Shown piece by piece: positions 12,241 through 23,584 of a stretch of DNA of 64,000 nt. The stretch covers positions 222,769-286,768 of the forward strand of contig DF239021.1 in assembly GCA_000507305.1 (NCBI GenBank). Reading direction: 5' to 3'. Within the stretch, counting starts at the first letter, position 1, and the number at the start of each line of letters is the position of its first letter. The translations under genes were made by a program, and so were the position numbers. The stretch is from Breviolum minutum Mf 1.05b.01 (taxonomy: Eukaryota; Sar; Dinophyceae; Suessiales; Symbiodiniaceae). The notes beneath the pieces are model-generated. The model did not search any database, had not been told where the DNA came from, and worked only from the letters and a program-made list of their open reading frames with translations.

Positions 12241-12455
12241 TTGATCTCAGATGCTAAACTACGGTATACCTTCTGCGATATCCAAGTGCCCCCAGCCACG
12301 TCTGCGCTCAGCTTCCACACCGTCTACTACGGTGAGTTTGCCCAGGACGGTGTTGTGGGGAGACGTTCACCCTGCAGGGGGTTGATGTCAAGTTGCATCC
12401 AGCGGAACGACCCATCTTTGAAGGGATTTTGGACAGATGTGATATTGGATGATAT
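12241..12455 (+). CDS. Exon(s) of an unidentified protein with a frame switch
   Basis: The first part reads YTFCDIQVPPATSALSFHTV and YYGEFAQDGVV. The continuation is convincing only in the next frame: GETFTLQGVDVKLHPAERPI, FEGILDRCDIG. The switch lies at the G run 12357-12360. One extra G would join both halves; a 14-nt intron (GTGAGT...CCCAG) would also keep frame but would be unusually short. Function unknown. Confidence 0.45.
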
Positions 12456-12696
12456 TGGAGCATAGATCAAAATAATCATGTGTACATAATATATACGCAT
12501 ATGATTATCGTATATGTGTATATATTCATACATTTGCAGTGCAAATACGACGACTCATTTCTTGAAATCCATTTTGTTGCATTGAAGCTTCACAGGACTA
12601 TCCACCATATTGGGCATGGCTGCAGAGCTTTCCGCAACTCGACAGTTGAAAAACCCATCTGTTCTCAAAGGCTGTTGATTGATGTCCAGTACATTC

Positions 12697-12788
12697 CCGG
12701 AAACTAACGTAGCACCTGAAAATGGATGATTGGAAACCTAGTTTCCTTTTGGGATGGCCTATTTTCAGTGGCTATGTTAGTTTTTGGT
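12697..12788. mobile_element. Family A inverted-repeat element
   Basis: CGGAAACTAACGTAGCACC at the left pairs with GGCTATGTTAGTTTTTG at the right; the core is TTTCCTTTTGGGATGGCCTA. The flanks share AGTACATTCC / AGTGTACATTTCC, a possible target-site duplication. Confidence 0.78.
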
Positions 12789-12950
12789 AGTGTACATTTC
12801 CGTACCATCATCCTAAGTCCAGTTTTTTTCTTGGCATTTCAAGAAGTTGTTTTTGGAAAAAAAACTGTCCGGCCAAGGTTGTAAATGTAGTGGGCCTTTC
12901 AAAGGTAGATGATGATGCCAGATGTTTCAACGGTTTCATCGGGTTTTCAG

Positions 12951-13000
12951 GATTCCGTATCCAGGATGTTGGAAAAGAATTCAGAATTCTACAGCACTAG
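12951..13000 (+). CDS. Short exon, unidentified protein
   Basis: A clean acceptor GGGTTTTCAG and donor GTTAGG enclose 50 nt reading DSVSRMLEKNSEFYST. It looks helical. It likely belongs to the same transcription unit as the neighbouring exons. Confidence 0.45.
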
Positions 13001-13484
13001 GTTAGGTCCCATACCTGTCAAAAATTCCCCAAAAAATCATGGACGTTTGTCGAATCGAAAGCGCCCAACACGGCCGGTCTCAGGGTGTGGGTGGTCTCAC
13101 CAATCATGATTACCCTGGCCATTGCTACTTGGCACCAAAAGGACAAGGTCAGGCACCAAACATCTAACCCGAGACCATGATAGTACCAGGAAAGTATTGC
13201 CAGAATGATGCAGATGTAGAGAAAGTATTGTGAAAATTGTGACTCTCAGTACTTCATTGTTAAAGGTTTGCAAGTTTCAAGTTGAAGAAGACTACATGAA
13301 AGATCATGAAACAAGACATTGCCATGACCATCCATGACCGACAATGGTATCAGATAGTGATAGGCCTGTTTAGAGTGTCAATGACATGATTTTTCATAGG
13401 ATTTTAGCAGCTTCATACTGACTGGCTTCAACTTTCTGAGGTCATGATGGCCTGAACCTTAGATCCCGCGGTTGGGTGTGCATC

Positions 13485-13690
13485 CTGTGCACCTGCTTCC
13501 AACAACGGGAAAAGATACAGCGCAAGCGGTTGCAGGAAGCACTCGTCAAGATCATAAAAGTATTCTTCCACAGCTGTTCATCATGTTATTTGCCTGCCAA
13601 GATGGTCTTCCAGAACGCCGGCAGTATTGGAATCAGGCGTTTCATGTGCCGTGCATTGTCAAACTTGGTGGACCATGTCTCGTTAGTCTC
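13485..13690 (+). CDS. Candidate exons, unidentified
   Basis: REKIQRKRLQEALVKIIKV (about 13508-13563) and VFQNAGSIGIRRFMCRALSN (about 13604-13665) share one frame, with a helical, basic first part. A competing frame (DGLPERRQYWNQAFHVPCIV) overlaps the second. Strand is likely plus; the frame is undecided. Confidence 0.35.
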
Positions 13691-13860
13691 AAGGGGGCCC
13701 GAGTGGCGGATTTGCGTTTGGAATATAATTTGATTTGCGTTTCCAACTTTCCATGGAAATCCGAAATGGTCCTGCAGGAGTGAGATCAGAACAAAGACCA
13801 AGACGCATCATCACTATATGTCCACATCTTATATAACAATTGCTAACATATCTTATTTTG

Positions 13861-13926
<66 letters not shown>

Positions 13927-14329
13927 CATCCTCATCCTCATCATCATCACCATTATCATCATCATCATGATCATCATCATCATCATCATCATCATCCCCA
14001 TCATCACCATCATCATCATCATCATCACCAGCATCACCAGCATCACCATCATCACCATCATCACCAGCATCACCATCATCACCATCATCCTCAGTGTCAT
14101 CCTCTTCCTCCTCATCATCGTCATCATCATTATCCTCGTCCTCATCATAATCATCCTCATCCTCCTCCTCATCATCCTCATCATCATTATGATTTTGATC
14201 CTCATCCTTATTACAACGATCCTCCTCCTCATCATCATCATCCTCATCATCCTCATCATCATTATCATCATGATCCTCATCCTTATCATAATCATCCTCA
14301 TGCTCATCATCCTCATCATCCTCATCATT

Positions 14330-14371
<42 letters not shown>

Positions 14372-14382
14372 GTCATCATCAT

Positions 14383-14423
<41 letters not shown>

Positions 14424-14461
14424 TCATCCTCATCATCCTCATCATCATGATCTTCCTCTCC
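13861..14461 (+). repeat. (CAT)n compound trinucleotide repeat, about 600 bp
   Basis: CAT/TCA units with CCT, CAG and CAA variants and a final (CAG)7-like block. All frames stay open: poly-His, poly-Ile and poly-Ser on plus; poly-Asp and poly-Met on minus. This is a property of the repeat, not evidence of a gene. It probably lies in an intron upstream of the exon at 14582. Confidence 0.92.
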
Positions 14462-14581
14462 ATGCATAACATTCAAAGGTACAAAATAATATGTATATAG
14501 TCATGCTTGTAATATATTGCAATATCTCTTGCTCATCATCGTACATTTTGCTCATTTAGACCTGCCAAATGGTGTATTCAG

Positions 14582-14874
14582 CCAGGCCCAAACGATACAC
14601 CATCGAGTGGATGCAGGCGAATCGCGAGCGTGAACGTCAGGACCAAAGTTGATCCAAATCTTCGCTTTGCCGATTTTGGTCGAACGACTTGATGTTAACA
14701 TTTTGGTCATAAAGGTCACAATGTTCACGTTGTTTTGGATCATCTTGTATTGTTGCTATTTCCAAATTCCACAACAAATGCCAGGAGAACACAAACCCAG
14801 TGACTCGCTACTTGGATCGTCGTCGTACTGAGCGAGGCGGCACCTGGATTGTTGCTTGGCTTAGCCGTCAATGA
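14582..14874 (+). CDS. Last two exons of an unidentified basic protein
   Basis: Exon 14582-14640 reads PKRYTIEWMQANRERERQ. Exon 14785-14874 reads ENTNPVTRYLDRRRTERG, then GTWIVAWLSRQ and TGA. The phase joins exactly. The intron between (14641-14784) would begin GA and end AG, flanked by the direct repeat CAGGA; no GT or GC alternative keeps both halves. Very Arg/Glu rich. Family not recognised. Confidence 0.55.
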
Positions 14875-15458
14875 CGGCGTCGTTGAGAACAGGGGATGCG
14901 TTGCACTTTCTGAAGATGTGCAACCAAAACTTTTTTGTCAAGACATGAAAATTTACCAAATTTAAGAATTTATCTAGTTAGAAGATATCTAGAAGCGATT
15001 CATGTAGCTAGGTAAGTATTCCAAATTCGTACATGCAAGTACATGAATGATACGATGATATATGGTGGCATTTGGGGTAAAGAAGAAGTTGAATTATGAT
15101 GGTCCCAATTTGGAGGTGACTTTGTTTGATTTGTTTCCACACACTGACTAACACCATTCACTATTCACCTTTTTTTCAGTTTGAGATGTCAGACGAACTT
15201 GTGATCTTTCAGCCATTGCCAGCCTGGAAAAGGAGACAGCTTGATCAGTGAGAAGAAGTTTCGGGTTACCTCTAGCTAGAAGCAATGCATGTCACCTGCA
15301 GATACTGAGGCTCAGTACAATTTGCCGTTTCTTGTCTGAAAAGAGCTATACAACACGGCCTTCTTGTTGAGGGAATAAAGTGTCGTTGATCATTTTGTCG
15401 CCATTGTATGATGAAGATGATTTTGTGTCCATTGTATGATGGTGATTCTATCATCACG

Positions 15459-15465
15459 GTGATGG

Positions 15466-15498
<33 letters not shown>

Positions 15499-15500
15499 CG
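15459..15500 (+). repeat. (ATG)n/(CAT)n microsatellite
   Basis: About 13 ATG units with a few ACG changes, in otherwise non-coding sequence. Confidence 0.85.
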
Positions 15501-15602
15501 ACGATGATACACCCGCATTGTTTCCTTGAACCCATGTTTTTTTTCAAGTCCAGTCAGGTTTTTCATAAATTGCAAACCTCGCTTTTTCGCAGCGTTCCTC
15601 AG

Positions 15603-15699
15603 GTGGCATCCATACTGGATGTGGATGCGCGACACGCACGATCCTGACTACCCTGAGTTCTATTTGCCTAAGCCTGGTCATCCACACTTGCACTACAAG
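15603..15699 (+). CDS. Exon of an unidentified protein
   Basis: After the acceptor GTTCCTCAG it reads WHPYWMWMRDTHDPDYPEFY and LPKPGHPHLHYK, rich in His, Pro and aromatics. The next bases are GATCGG, so a GA donor or a small shift is needed. What follows (15720-15810) resembles a diverged family A element. No family recognised. Confidence 0.5.
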
Positions 15700-15938
15700 G
15701 ATCGGTCGATTTTTTCCGATGGAAACACCCCCGAAAATTTAACGGCTGGAAGCCATTTTTATGGATGGTTTGGAAGATGGTTTGGAACCCTTTTCAAACA
15801 TCAATCTTGTCTTTCGAACTTCGAGCTTTCTGGCATTATTCATTACTTTACGTAAGAAAGGTTTGTGTAGTTTCTACTGCCCATATTCACCTCATTAATT
15901 TTCCATTCATGTAGAGCTCACTTAGTATCCCTTTACCA

Positions 15939-16330
15939 ATCACTACTCAACATTATATAGTATTGTTCGGCAGCATTGTATATTTGTAAACCATATACAT
16001 AATTGCATATGTGTATATATATATACATATATCGTTCATATGGTATAATAAAGATAATGACATATTCGACCACATTACAGTAGTGTGTATATATATATAT
16101 ATACACTATACACATACGTGATATAGTATGGTGCAGTTTTGCACCTCCTCCCCCCCGAAAAAGTGATCACGGTCCCCCGCCAACAATCCAACTGAGAAGG
16201 TCACATGACAGGATGGTAGGAAAATACCACGGGTTACGGAGGGCCAGGTACGAAAATGCGGCAAAACACACGATTTCGGTCCACATAGATTTATATATAA
16301 TATTATGATATAGTACAAGTATATATTAGA
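15939..16330. repeat. A/T-rich stretch with (TA)n tracts
   Basis: TATATA runs at 16012-16036 and 16086-16108, then a C-rich patch at 16141-16180. No exon seen. Confidence 0.7.
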
Positions 16331-16378
16331 TATTAGATTGGTAGATATTGGTATCTACTTGAGGTGGTAGTGATTTGG

Positions 16379-16568
16379 AGGTACAGTGAAACAGATCTCC
16401 GTTTTCATGTCTTGGATCGGAAGTTTGGGCCAAAGACTGTCCGTTTCAAAGCTGTTCGGTACGGTAAATCGTTCAAAATGCTGAAGGGATGGGTTTCCTA
16501 CCAAGGCAAATCTCAGCTAACAAGGCAAATCTCAGCTGATCATAATTTGTTCAAAAAACGTATATGAG
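16379..16568 (+). CDS. Candidate exon, unidentified
   Basis: LDRKFGPKTVRFKAVRYGKS and FKMLKGWVSYQGKSQLTRQI form a basic, protein-like frame. The segment CAAGGCAAATCTCAGCT is duplicated in tandem at 16501-16539. Splice sites are not obvious. Confidence 0.3.
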
Positions 16569-17218
16569 AGGCAAGATCCCAACCACATTGTGAGCCACTT
16601 GTAGCACAGCAACATTTGAAGCCCACCAGGATACACCTCGCATGAACATCCCCTTCTCGACGGAGGGTCAGCCAGAATCTGTCAGGGAATAGGAGACAGG
16701 TGCACTTGGGAGACCTGCTTGCATTTGGATGATTTGCAAGTAGCTGCGTGTGGGTGGGAGATATTGGAAGATCAGATGTTATTAAATCTGAAATTACTAT
16801 TGAATATAGAAAATACCGTATTTGTAATTGCTGAAGTGTATATACATCTCATGTACCTAGATGCACACATCCAAGAGACTCGCTTTTGATTCTGAAGAGA
16901 CTTGTGGCTTTGTAGTTTCAAGATGTTTCAAGCATTTTCATATCAAGATTGCCTTCAATTTCATTCTTTCAATCCTCAACTCTTCCTGGCAGGCGCTGGA
17001 GAAGGAAAGTGATCCGGCTGGGGGGGCTGCTGGCTAGGGAACCGCGTGTCCTGCCGCTACGACTTGCCAAAGGGCCGATGGAAATAGGTTGGGTACAACT
17101 TTGCCAACATTTTTTGAAGCATTTTTTTTTGTGGTTCACATTGGCTATGATCCAGATGAGAGCACAACAAAAACATTTGGGACCTCCCAATTTTGGACAA
17201 CAAATCACCAGTTGTTAG

Positions 17219-17315
17219 CACGGCGGGAATGGCGTTGCCCCAGAGGTCGTTAGAGTTGTTGATTTTGAACCCTTGCCCCTCAAATGGACGACGGCCGCGG
17301 CATCAGAAAAAGCAC
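17219..17315 (+). CDS. Exon of an unidentified protein
   Basis: The acceptor TTGTTAG and donor GTTAGTAAG enclose HGGNGVAPEVVRVVDFEPLP and LKWTTAAASEKA. Both splice sites are strong. No family recognised. Confidence 0.5.
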
Positions 17316-17796
17316 GTTAGTAAGGATGGAGGCCGAGGCGTGGGGAAAGCCATGAAAAAACCTGCAGTTTGCCACTCCAGAAGGTGAAACTGTGTACTGT
17401 GAATGGATCAGCATCATCAGTTGATATGGTATATATTCTACTAGTGTGTAAAACATACAAGATATTGTATTCCATAATTACTAAACGTTCTCAGAGTTTA
17501 AACCCTCCAGACAGGTGCAGGATTTGGATGATTTTGTTGTATCATTGTTTGGTCAGTGAATTCACGAACTGCTATTAAATGACTACAAAGTCAGTTGGTC
17601 TGTCTCTATTGTCGCAAGGTCATTTTGTCCGATTCTGTCAATAGTTTGAGTTGCAAGTACCGTAGCAGACAGGGCTGTTGAGCCCTGAAATGAAAGAAGG
17701 AAGGTTCTTTGAGTCTTTGAGTCCCTGCTTACTGTATATATTTGTACAAATCTCATGTACTGCTGAGTAAGTTATTGCTTCATTTCCTCATTCCGA

Positions 17797-17962
17797 ATGA
17801 AATTGCCAGCTAGGTTTTGTGCCTTGAAACAAAGAACATCGGACCCATCGGATCTAAGGCTGTTGATGCCGATTGCTGACAAGTCTTGGGACTGGATGCG
17901 TTGGTGGGGCCGGACCCAGTGGTTTTCCCATGCACCCCATGACAGGTTCTTGTTTTTCTTAG
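17797..17962 (+). CDS. Candidate exon, unidentified
   Basis: FCALKQRTSDPSDLRLLMPI and ADKSWDWMRWWGRTQWFSHA are open up to a GGTTCTTG context. Tryptophan-rich. The reverse strand is also open here, so strand and frame are tentative. Confidence 0.3.
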
Positions 17963-18221
17963 TTCTTCGTGGCATGAACAAATGGAGACATGTGCCAGTA
18001 TTGTATTAGCACGTGTTTTTTAAATATGATCACCAAAAAAAAGCACCTTTTTAATATGAAAATTGTTTCCATTCTTCCCAGTTCAGGTGAGTTTTTTCTC
18101 CAAGTATATCGGTATGTTATCCAAAGAGACTTGCCAATAGACTTGCATGGGCACAGCATTGATCCAAGTTGTTCCAAACGCATTTCAGAGGCTTGAATGT
18201 TGCCGTTTTTGTTCGCTACAG

Positions 18222-18501
18222 GTGGAATTCCTCATCGAGCTCATGCTGCCAGCCGGAGGCGAATCTGAACATGTTGAACATGGCCGTATTTTCATGTATT
18301 ACAACCAACTGTATATATACGTATATATAAGTGGATATCAACAAATTCCAATACTCAGGTGGTGCGGATGTAGCCGTAGGACTACTGGTGGCATTTAGTA
18401 GCACAGAACCTTTTTACAGCACCGTGGCACTGACTTGCTGTGGTGTGGAGACCATGGTTTGTGGCAGCATTAGAGACCAACATACTCAATCAATATAAAA
18501 A
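18222..18501 (+). CDS. Two exons of an unidentified protein
   Basis: Exon one (from 18222, acceptor CGCTACAG) reads VEFLIELMLPAGGESEHVEH. Exon two (from 18359, acceptor ATACTCAG) reads SGGADVAVGLLVAFSSTEPF and YSTVALTCCGVETMVCGSIR, hydrophobic enough for a membrane segment. A textbook GTAAGT donor sits at about 18503, but the frame above meets TAA at 18496; the overlapping frame WRPWFVAALETNILNQYKK reaches that donor. Confidence 0.4.
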
Positions 18502-18539
18502 GGGTAAGTATGTGCAAAGTAATGAATTGAATCTTGACT

Positions 18540-19110
18540 GTGTTTACCCCCAAAATTTAACGGTGTTTTTCCGAAAATTGGTGGTTTGGGTCGCTGTTGG
18601 CATCCTTTTCCAAGGTTGCCTTTTTTTAGGTTCCATGTTTCTTTTCTGGGTCCCTGAGGCTGGATGGTTATGCCCAGAAGCCATTGAGGAGGTGGGGGTG
18701 TCACGGTGACACCTGGGGAAAAGACACCTGGGATGTGTGTTTTTTTTGTGACTTGGCCATTAAAAAGGAAAACGTTACATCTTTTTACCCACGAATCCAA
18801 GAAATTTGTCCAGTAAGCTAGGATTGAAATTTGAGGTGTTGAAAGTTAGACCATTCAACCAATGTTCTTGGATTCCATTTTCTTAGAGTCTCAAGAGGTT
18901 GTGGTGAGGGTTCGGAGGGACATGATCAATGTTTTGTTGGAAGCACCACTCATTTTTCCACAGCGTTTTGGGTGCAACACCACCTATGCAAGGGGAGCAT
19001 GGGGTTTGGTGGTTTTTCGAAAATTCGGCCGCCCGAAATCGGCTGAGTCGGTGAGTCTTTTTAAAAGATCCTTTCAGGAGGTAGGAGTGTAGTGTTTTAG
19101 GACTCATGAA
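18540..19110. other. Non-coding, repeat-like
   Basis: Fragments such as TTTTTCCGAAAATTGGTGG (18567) and GGTTTTTCGAAAATTCGG (19009) echo one another, and GGTGTCACGGTGACACC at 18697 is a palindrome. An open frame over 18862-19090 is not convincing. Confidence 0.35.
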
Positions 19111-19136
19111 TTGAAACCCACAAAATCTTTTTTCAG

Positions 19137-19210
19137 TGCCCTATGATCTTCTGTTCGAGGTGGCCTTCAAGAAAGAGACGGAGGCACAGGATAAGCAAGG
19201 GCTAAAAAGG
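19137..19210 (+). CDS. Short exon, charged helix
   Basis: The acceptor TTTTTTCAG and donor GTCGAG enclose YDLLFEVAFKKETEAQDKQG. Charged heptad-like sequence, probably coiled coil. Gene unidentified. Confidence 0.45.
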
Positions 19211-19652
19211 GTCGAGGTAGACTCTTGGACAAAAAGGATGAAGCGTTTGAAAGCCCATGTTGGCTAATTTTGGGGGGATACTGGGATACCTACTTTTGCA
19301 AGTTGTACCATGGTGTTTGCCATTTGCATGGTTCAGTCCTGGTTGAGCATGAACAGATATAAACAGGGTTAAAATATGTTAAATTTGATGATGTTGTAGC
19401 TGATTCGACAAGCTCAATAGTATCCTGTGGATAATCTGGGTATGTCATGTCAAAACCAGTAAATTCAGGAGGGTCCTTCAATTTGTTGCTCTCTTAGATC
19501 CAAAATTTGCAGATTCAGCTCTCAATTTTGTACCATTCTGTTTATCACATGTCTTAGTGGCCTTGTATTATATTTGCATGTTGAAGGCAACAATGCCCGC
19601 AAATTCGACGGTAGGGGATACGGTGGTAGGAAACCCATAGTGTTTTTTTTTT

Positions 19653-19693
19653 CACGTGGCAGGCGGACCTACGAGCTGTTTGATCGTCGAAGA
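19653..19693 (+). CDS. Short exon, unidentified
   Basis: The acceptor CACGTGGCAG and donor GTTAGT enclose RRTYELFDRRR. Too short to assign. Confidence 0.35.
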
Positions 19694-19869
19694 GTTAGTT
19701 GGAAGCCGATGTGGCCAGGGACTGTCCTAAATGCAATAAGACATGTCCATTTTGATTTTTCAGGGTATTTTCATGTTCATTGTGGTGATTTACAGGAAAT
19801 GAACCCAAAGCCTTTTCTTCCATCCACATGGCATGTTTTTGGCTGCATTTCAATGTGTTCAACATGTTA

Positions 19870-20386
19870 GTGTGTGTTTTGTTTGTCAATTACAAGCGGG
19901 TTGGCAACGCTGTAAAGAAGCCAACAGAAAAAGGTTCGTAGCATGAGATGTTGGAAAGGTGATTACCCGACGTGTCCTTTACCTGGAATGCAGTTTCGGC
20001 TGTCGGTCGGTTTGTAGCAAGCACGAAGACAAGCTGCACCTGCCAAGCAGTGTAGCATGTGTAGCAGTGTTACGCCTTGGGCACAAAGGTCCCAAGCGTT
20101 TAACAATTGCCATGCATATGATGGGCTGACAAAACTTTCCATCCTTTGCCTTTACTTGACAATTTTAGAGGATTTGAGAAAACACAAACTGGGAAAAAGA
20201 AACATCATTCTTTAATATGCCAAGGATGGAACGACGCTCGAATCGCCCATCAACATGTGATTGCCTAGGGCTGCTAGGAACAACTTTGGACTTTGGTTAA
20301 GCCAAAGGTGACCAAAAGTGGGTCTTCATACAAAAGGATGGTGGTTGCACCAGCTGGAGGGCCTGTAAGCTAGGTTCACAACATAA
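19870..20386. other. No gene seen
   Basis: No frame with both splice sites and protein-like composition on either strand. Confidence 0.4.
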
Positions 20387-20818
20387 TCATGGCCAGATCA
20401 AGGGAGTAAGGTTTTCCATGAATCTGACAAGATCTCCAACTGGCCCCGCAATTCCATGAAACAACAAATTTGCACGGAGATTGATGGATGGTGGGGTCTT
20501 CCTCGCGACATACGGCTGCTTCGTTTCAATGATGTTATATACGTTTTCACATGTGTTTTTTTCATATGTTTTTTTTTGCGATTTCTTGAGCTCTTGTGAT
20601 CCATCATGATTGACCCCATATTGACCCACCAGGTGCCGAAGCACGGCAAAATGATGCCGTTTGAAGATCCAAGGTTTGTCATCCTTCTCCAGAGAAGATG
20701 GTGACCTCTTCATGACCTCTAAAAACCCAAAATTTACCCAAGCATTTTTTCCAAAGACTGCAAGGTTTTGTGCAATTCTTTGTTGAAGTGTTACTGTCTC
20801 TCCCCGTGGTAAAGACAT
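20387..20818 (-). CDS. Candidate minus-strand ORF, 143 codons
   Basis: A single uninterrupted frame starting MSLPRGETVTLQQRIAQNLA and containing PWIFKRHHFAVLRHLVGQYG. It is opposite to its neighbours and not recognised. It may be a chance frame, or a fragment of a gene otherwise lost. Confidence 0.25.
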   Translation of the reverse strand: MSLPRGETVTLQQRIAQNLAVFGKNAWVNFGFLEVMKRSPSSLEKDDKPWIFKRHHFAVLRHLVGQYGVNHDGSQELKKSQKKTYEKNTCENVYNIIETKQPYVARKTPPSINLRANLLFHGIAGPVGDLVRFMENLTPLIWP

Positions 20819-21035
20819 ACCAAATTGGTATTTCCCATACTCGGTGGTAGTATTTATTTATTTTAGGTTTCTAAGTTCATGTGCAGTTGAACATGTAATC
20901 ATGGAATCAGAAACCCCCACAAATCACCTCCCCAATTCTGTCATTCATTTCTCCTCAGGCTCCTTAGAGTCTTCTCGGGGATTGTTGATTCAGCGATTTC
21001 CTTGCGGTTCAAATCGCACATATTTTGCCTTGCAG

Positions 21036-21140
21036 CTGTTTTCTGCTGCAAAAGGGCACTGCTTTCGATAAGGATCCCCAAATTGCCGCTTTTCGACAAG
21101 GCCCAAATTGCCCAATATCTTGGATTGGAGAGGAATTGCT
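21036..21140 (+). CDS. Candidate exon, unidentified
   Basis: After the acceptor TTGCCTTGCAG one frame reads QKGTAFDKDPQIAAFRQGPN. A second open frame overlaps. No family recognised. Confidence 0.35.
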
Positions 21141-21579
21141 TGGAAAGTGGGGGTTGTGGGTTGAACTCATTAAGACGCAAGTTTTAGAAATTACCAGTGT
21201 CAGAGAACGAAGACTGCTTCTGAATCCTTATGATTATGATTTATTCTAAACATACTTGATATACCTGAATTGAGTCTTAAGATATTCCCAGTCTTCATTA
21301 TATAGACAGACATTAGGTTTTTGCTCGTGCACAGGACGTTCCACCCTCATTGCAGTATCTCGGAATCAAATATCTAGCATGAACCCATATGGTTGGATAT
21401 GGCGATTTGGGAGAAAAAGGACCCCAACCCCGACATGTAAAATCTGGATGTCTAAACACGTGATACAAAGAGAGGCACACTGACCACATACTGAGAAACT
21501 CCCAAGTTAAATCATTTAAGGTCACCACAACTGTCATATGATGTCACATCCATGAAGTATTTTTGATTCTATTTTGTAC

Positions 21580-21660
21580 ACCCCCTAAGATCAACATAGA
21601 ACCTGAAAATGGATGGTTTGGTTCAAATGATTTTCCTTTTCAATTGGGTGTATTGTCCAG
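21580..21660. mobile_element. Family A element, 3'-truncated
   Basis: The left end AAGATCAACATAGAACC and core AAATGGATGGTTTGGTTCAA are present, then GATTTTCC. The expected right terminus is replaced by TGTATTGTCCAG. Confidence 0.55.
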
Positions 21661-21839
21661 CTTGGTGTTTTGCATCCAACTTGCCAGATGGCACCTCGGC
21701 GATCGTGAGAGACTCAGGTGGTAGTTGCAGGTTGTACTCCCAAATATCCCTAAGTGATTTAGGTCACCAAAAAAAAGAATAGGCCTGTGCCTATAGCAAA
21801 CCACTACCAGACACCAATTCATTATGTTGAATGTTGTAT

Positions 21840-23040
21840 TAATATTGAAAGAGACAAGAAAAGATGGTTTTTTTTCCTAGGGAGATGAGAAGATGCAGGC
21901 TGAAATTCAGGTGATTGTGTTGAAATGTTCAAGTGTTGAGGATACCAGGATGAGTTTTGGATATTTTGCATGTGGGAATGGATGCGAGTTCGATTTGCTC
22001 ATTCAAATCTTCAATCCGCTTCAAATTATTGATTATTGTATAATCTATATATAATCTTCCAGCGCAATTAACAGTTCCTGTTTCCCCGATTTGCCTCTGA
22101 AGTTGTGGTACAGTGCAGCAGAAACCGAAATTCTACTGTGCCAAGATACATCCGAGCGAGAAAAACAAAAGTGACTTCACTGCTTGATGGACTAATTATT
22201 CCAAGCTAGTTTCTGTCACAGAAATAACACCTTCCCGCCAACACAGTAGTCTCTTCCTTGCGCTTCTCCTCATGAGGAACTATGCTATGTTGCCAGAGCC
22301 ATGCGCTTGGACCATCTTAGACATTCGTGTTTTATTTGCGTACTGGCAGTGTCGAAATGCCTGCAAAGTACCAAAGGGGTTGTCAAATTCTGGAACACTT
22401 ACCATGCATCCATAGGATCCATGGGACTGACATAGATACCCACATGTTGTTTGAAATCTATTGTAAATGTAGGTAAATATACCAGTCTCATGATCCTATG
22501 GGTACATCCATACTTCAAATCATAGCAGTGAAGTTCACTCTGAGGCCCATCCTCATGGAGGAGCGCCGTCCTACAACGTCCATGGCTTAGGAATGCTTAG
22601 GACACCCAAAAACAGATGTTGGAATCAAAACATTCAAACTATTGGCCTCCAAATCAATATGGATGCGGAAAATCATGGAGATGTTCATGGCAGGATGATT
22701 TGGCACATATTATGATAGACGAGTTTTAAACTCATCACACCCCCTATATAACCGTCTCTTTGGAAACAACAGCTCCTCACCAGTAATTTTCATCCTTGGA
22801 TCGCTGAAATAAGCATCCCAACATCGATGATTCCCATGGACTGAGGTTTGGTTCACTTGGCCCATGGTTGATGGGTTCTGTGGGTGGCCTCGCGCTTCTT
22901 CTGACGTTTCTTGGGTCGCAGTTTAAGAAATCATCAGATTGGCGGCCGGTGTTTCGAAACCGACGATGATTTGGTACTTGAAATGAAAATCCCCATGTAG
23001 TTGATAATACTTGAAATGGTGTTTTAGTACGTTTTAGCCT
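21840..23040. other. No gene seen
   Basis: Apart from the family C element at 22404-22504 this kilobase holds no exon I can support. Confidence 0.4.
22404..22504. mobile_element. Family C inverted-repeat element
   Basis: Left CCATAGGATCCATGGGACTG and right CCAGTCTCATGATCCTATGG are near-perfect inverted repeats about 55 bp apart, with TAGGTAAATATACC beside the right arm. Non-coding. Confidence 0.8.
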
Positions 23041-23156
23041 TGCTGTATTGGCATGTATTGGCTATATATACTTATTCCGGGGTTCAGGCGTCCTGAGTCC
23101 CTACATGATTTCAGGCCCCTTGTTTTGTTGGACAATCTTGAAGTGGTTTCCCCCTT

Positions 23157-23254
23157 CGCAGCAAGAGGCTCAAAATATGAACATCTTTGGTGGCTTTTCG
23201 CAGTATGTCAACGTAAAGCGCTGTGGGAATTCATCTTAGCAAAATCTCGAAGAT
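23157..23254 (+). CDS. Candidate exon, unidentified
   Basis: After the acceptor CCCTTCGCAG, two frames are open: ARGSKYEHLWWLFAVCQRKA and QEAQNMNIFGGFSQYVNVKR. The first continues LWEFILAKS. Frame not decided. Confidence 0.3.
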
Positions 23255-23310
23255 AGATTTAGTGATTTAGTGACATTCAATGTCATTCAGCTGAATAATT
23301 TCCTCTTTGC

Positions 23311-23480
23311 TTGTTTCTTCAACAAAGCTTTGGAGTCCACGAGATAATGAAAGAATTTGTCACGGCAATTCATGATGTCCAGCATGAATCTTCACATGCT
23401 TTGTCTTTGGAACTTCTCTTCCTATGTCTTTGCGGGCCGAAGCGACGTCTGCTGAGCCGAATGAAAGGCTCTAATGGGTG
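23311..23480 (+). CDS. Candidate exon, unidentified
   Basis: VHEIMKEFVTAIHDVQHESS and HALSLELLFLCLCGPKRRLL are open without a stop for 76 codons. Acceptor context TTCTTCAACAAAG. No family recognised. Confidence 0.3.
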
Positions 23481-23584
23481 GAAGTGTGGTTTCTACACAA
23501 GTCAAAGGAGTCAAAGGGAGCAGTGGCCCATTTTGAGATGAGCCAGGTATCCCCTGTATCCAAATCATAACCTAGTTTCTAATA

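Noticed and set aside
13840-14476. Open frames of about 200 codons (poly-His, poly-Ile, poly-Met, poly-Asp) on both strands
   Set aside because: They all arise from the CAT trinucleotide array, which has no stop in any of these frames; there is no independent coding signal.
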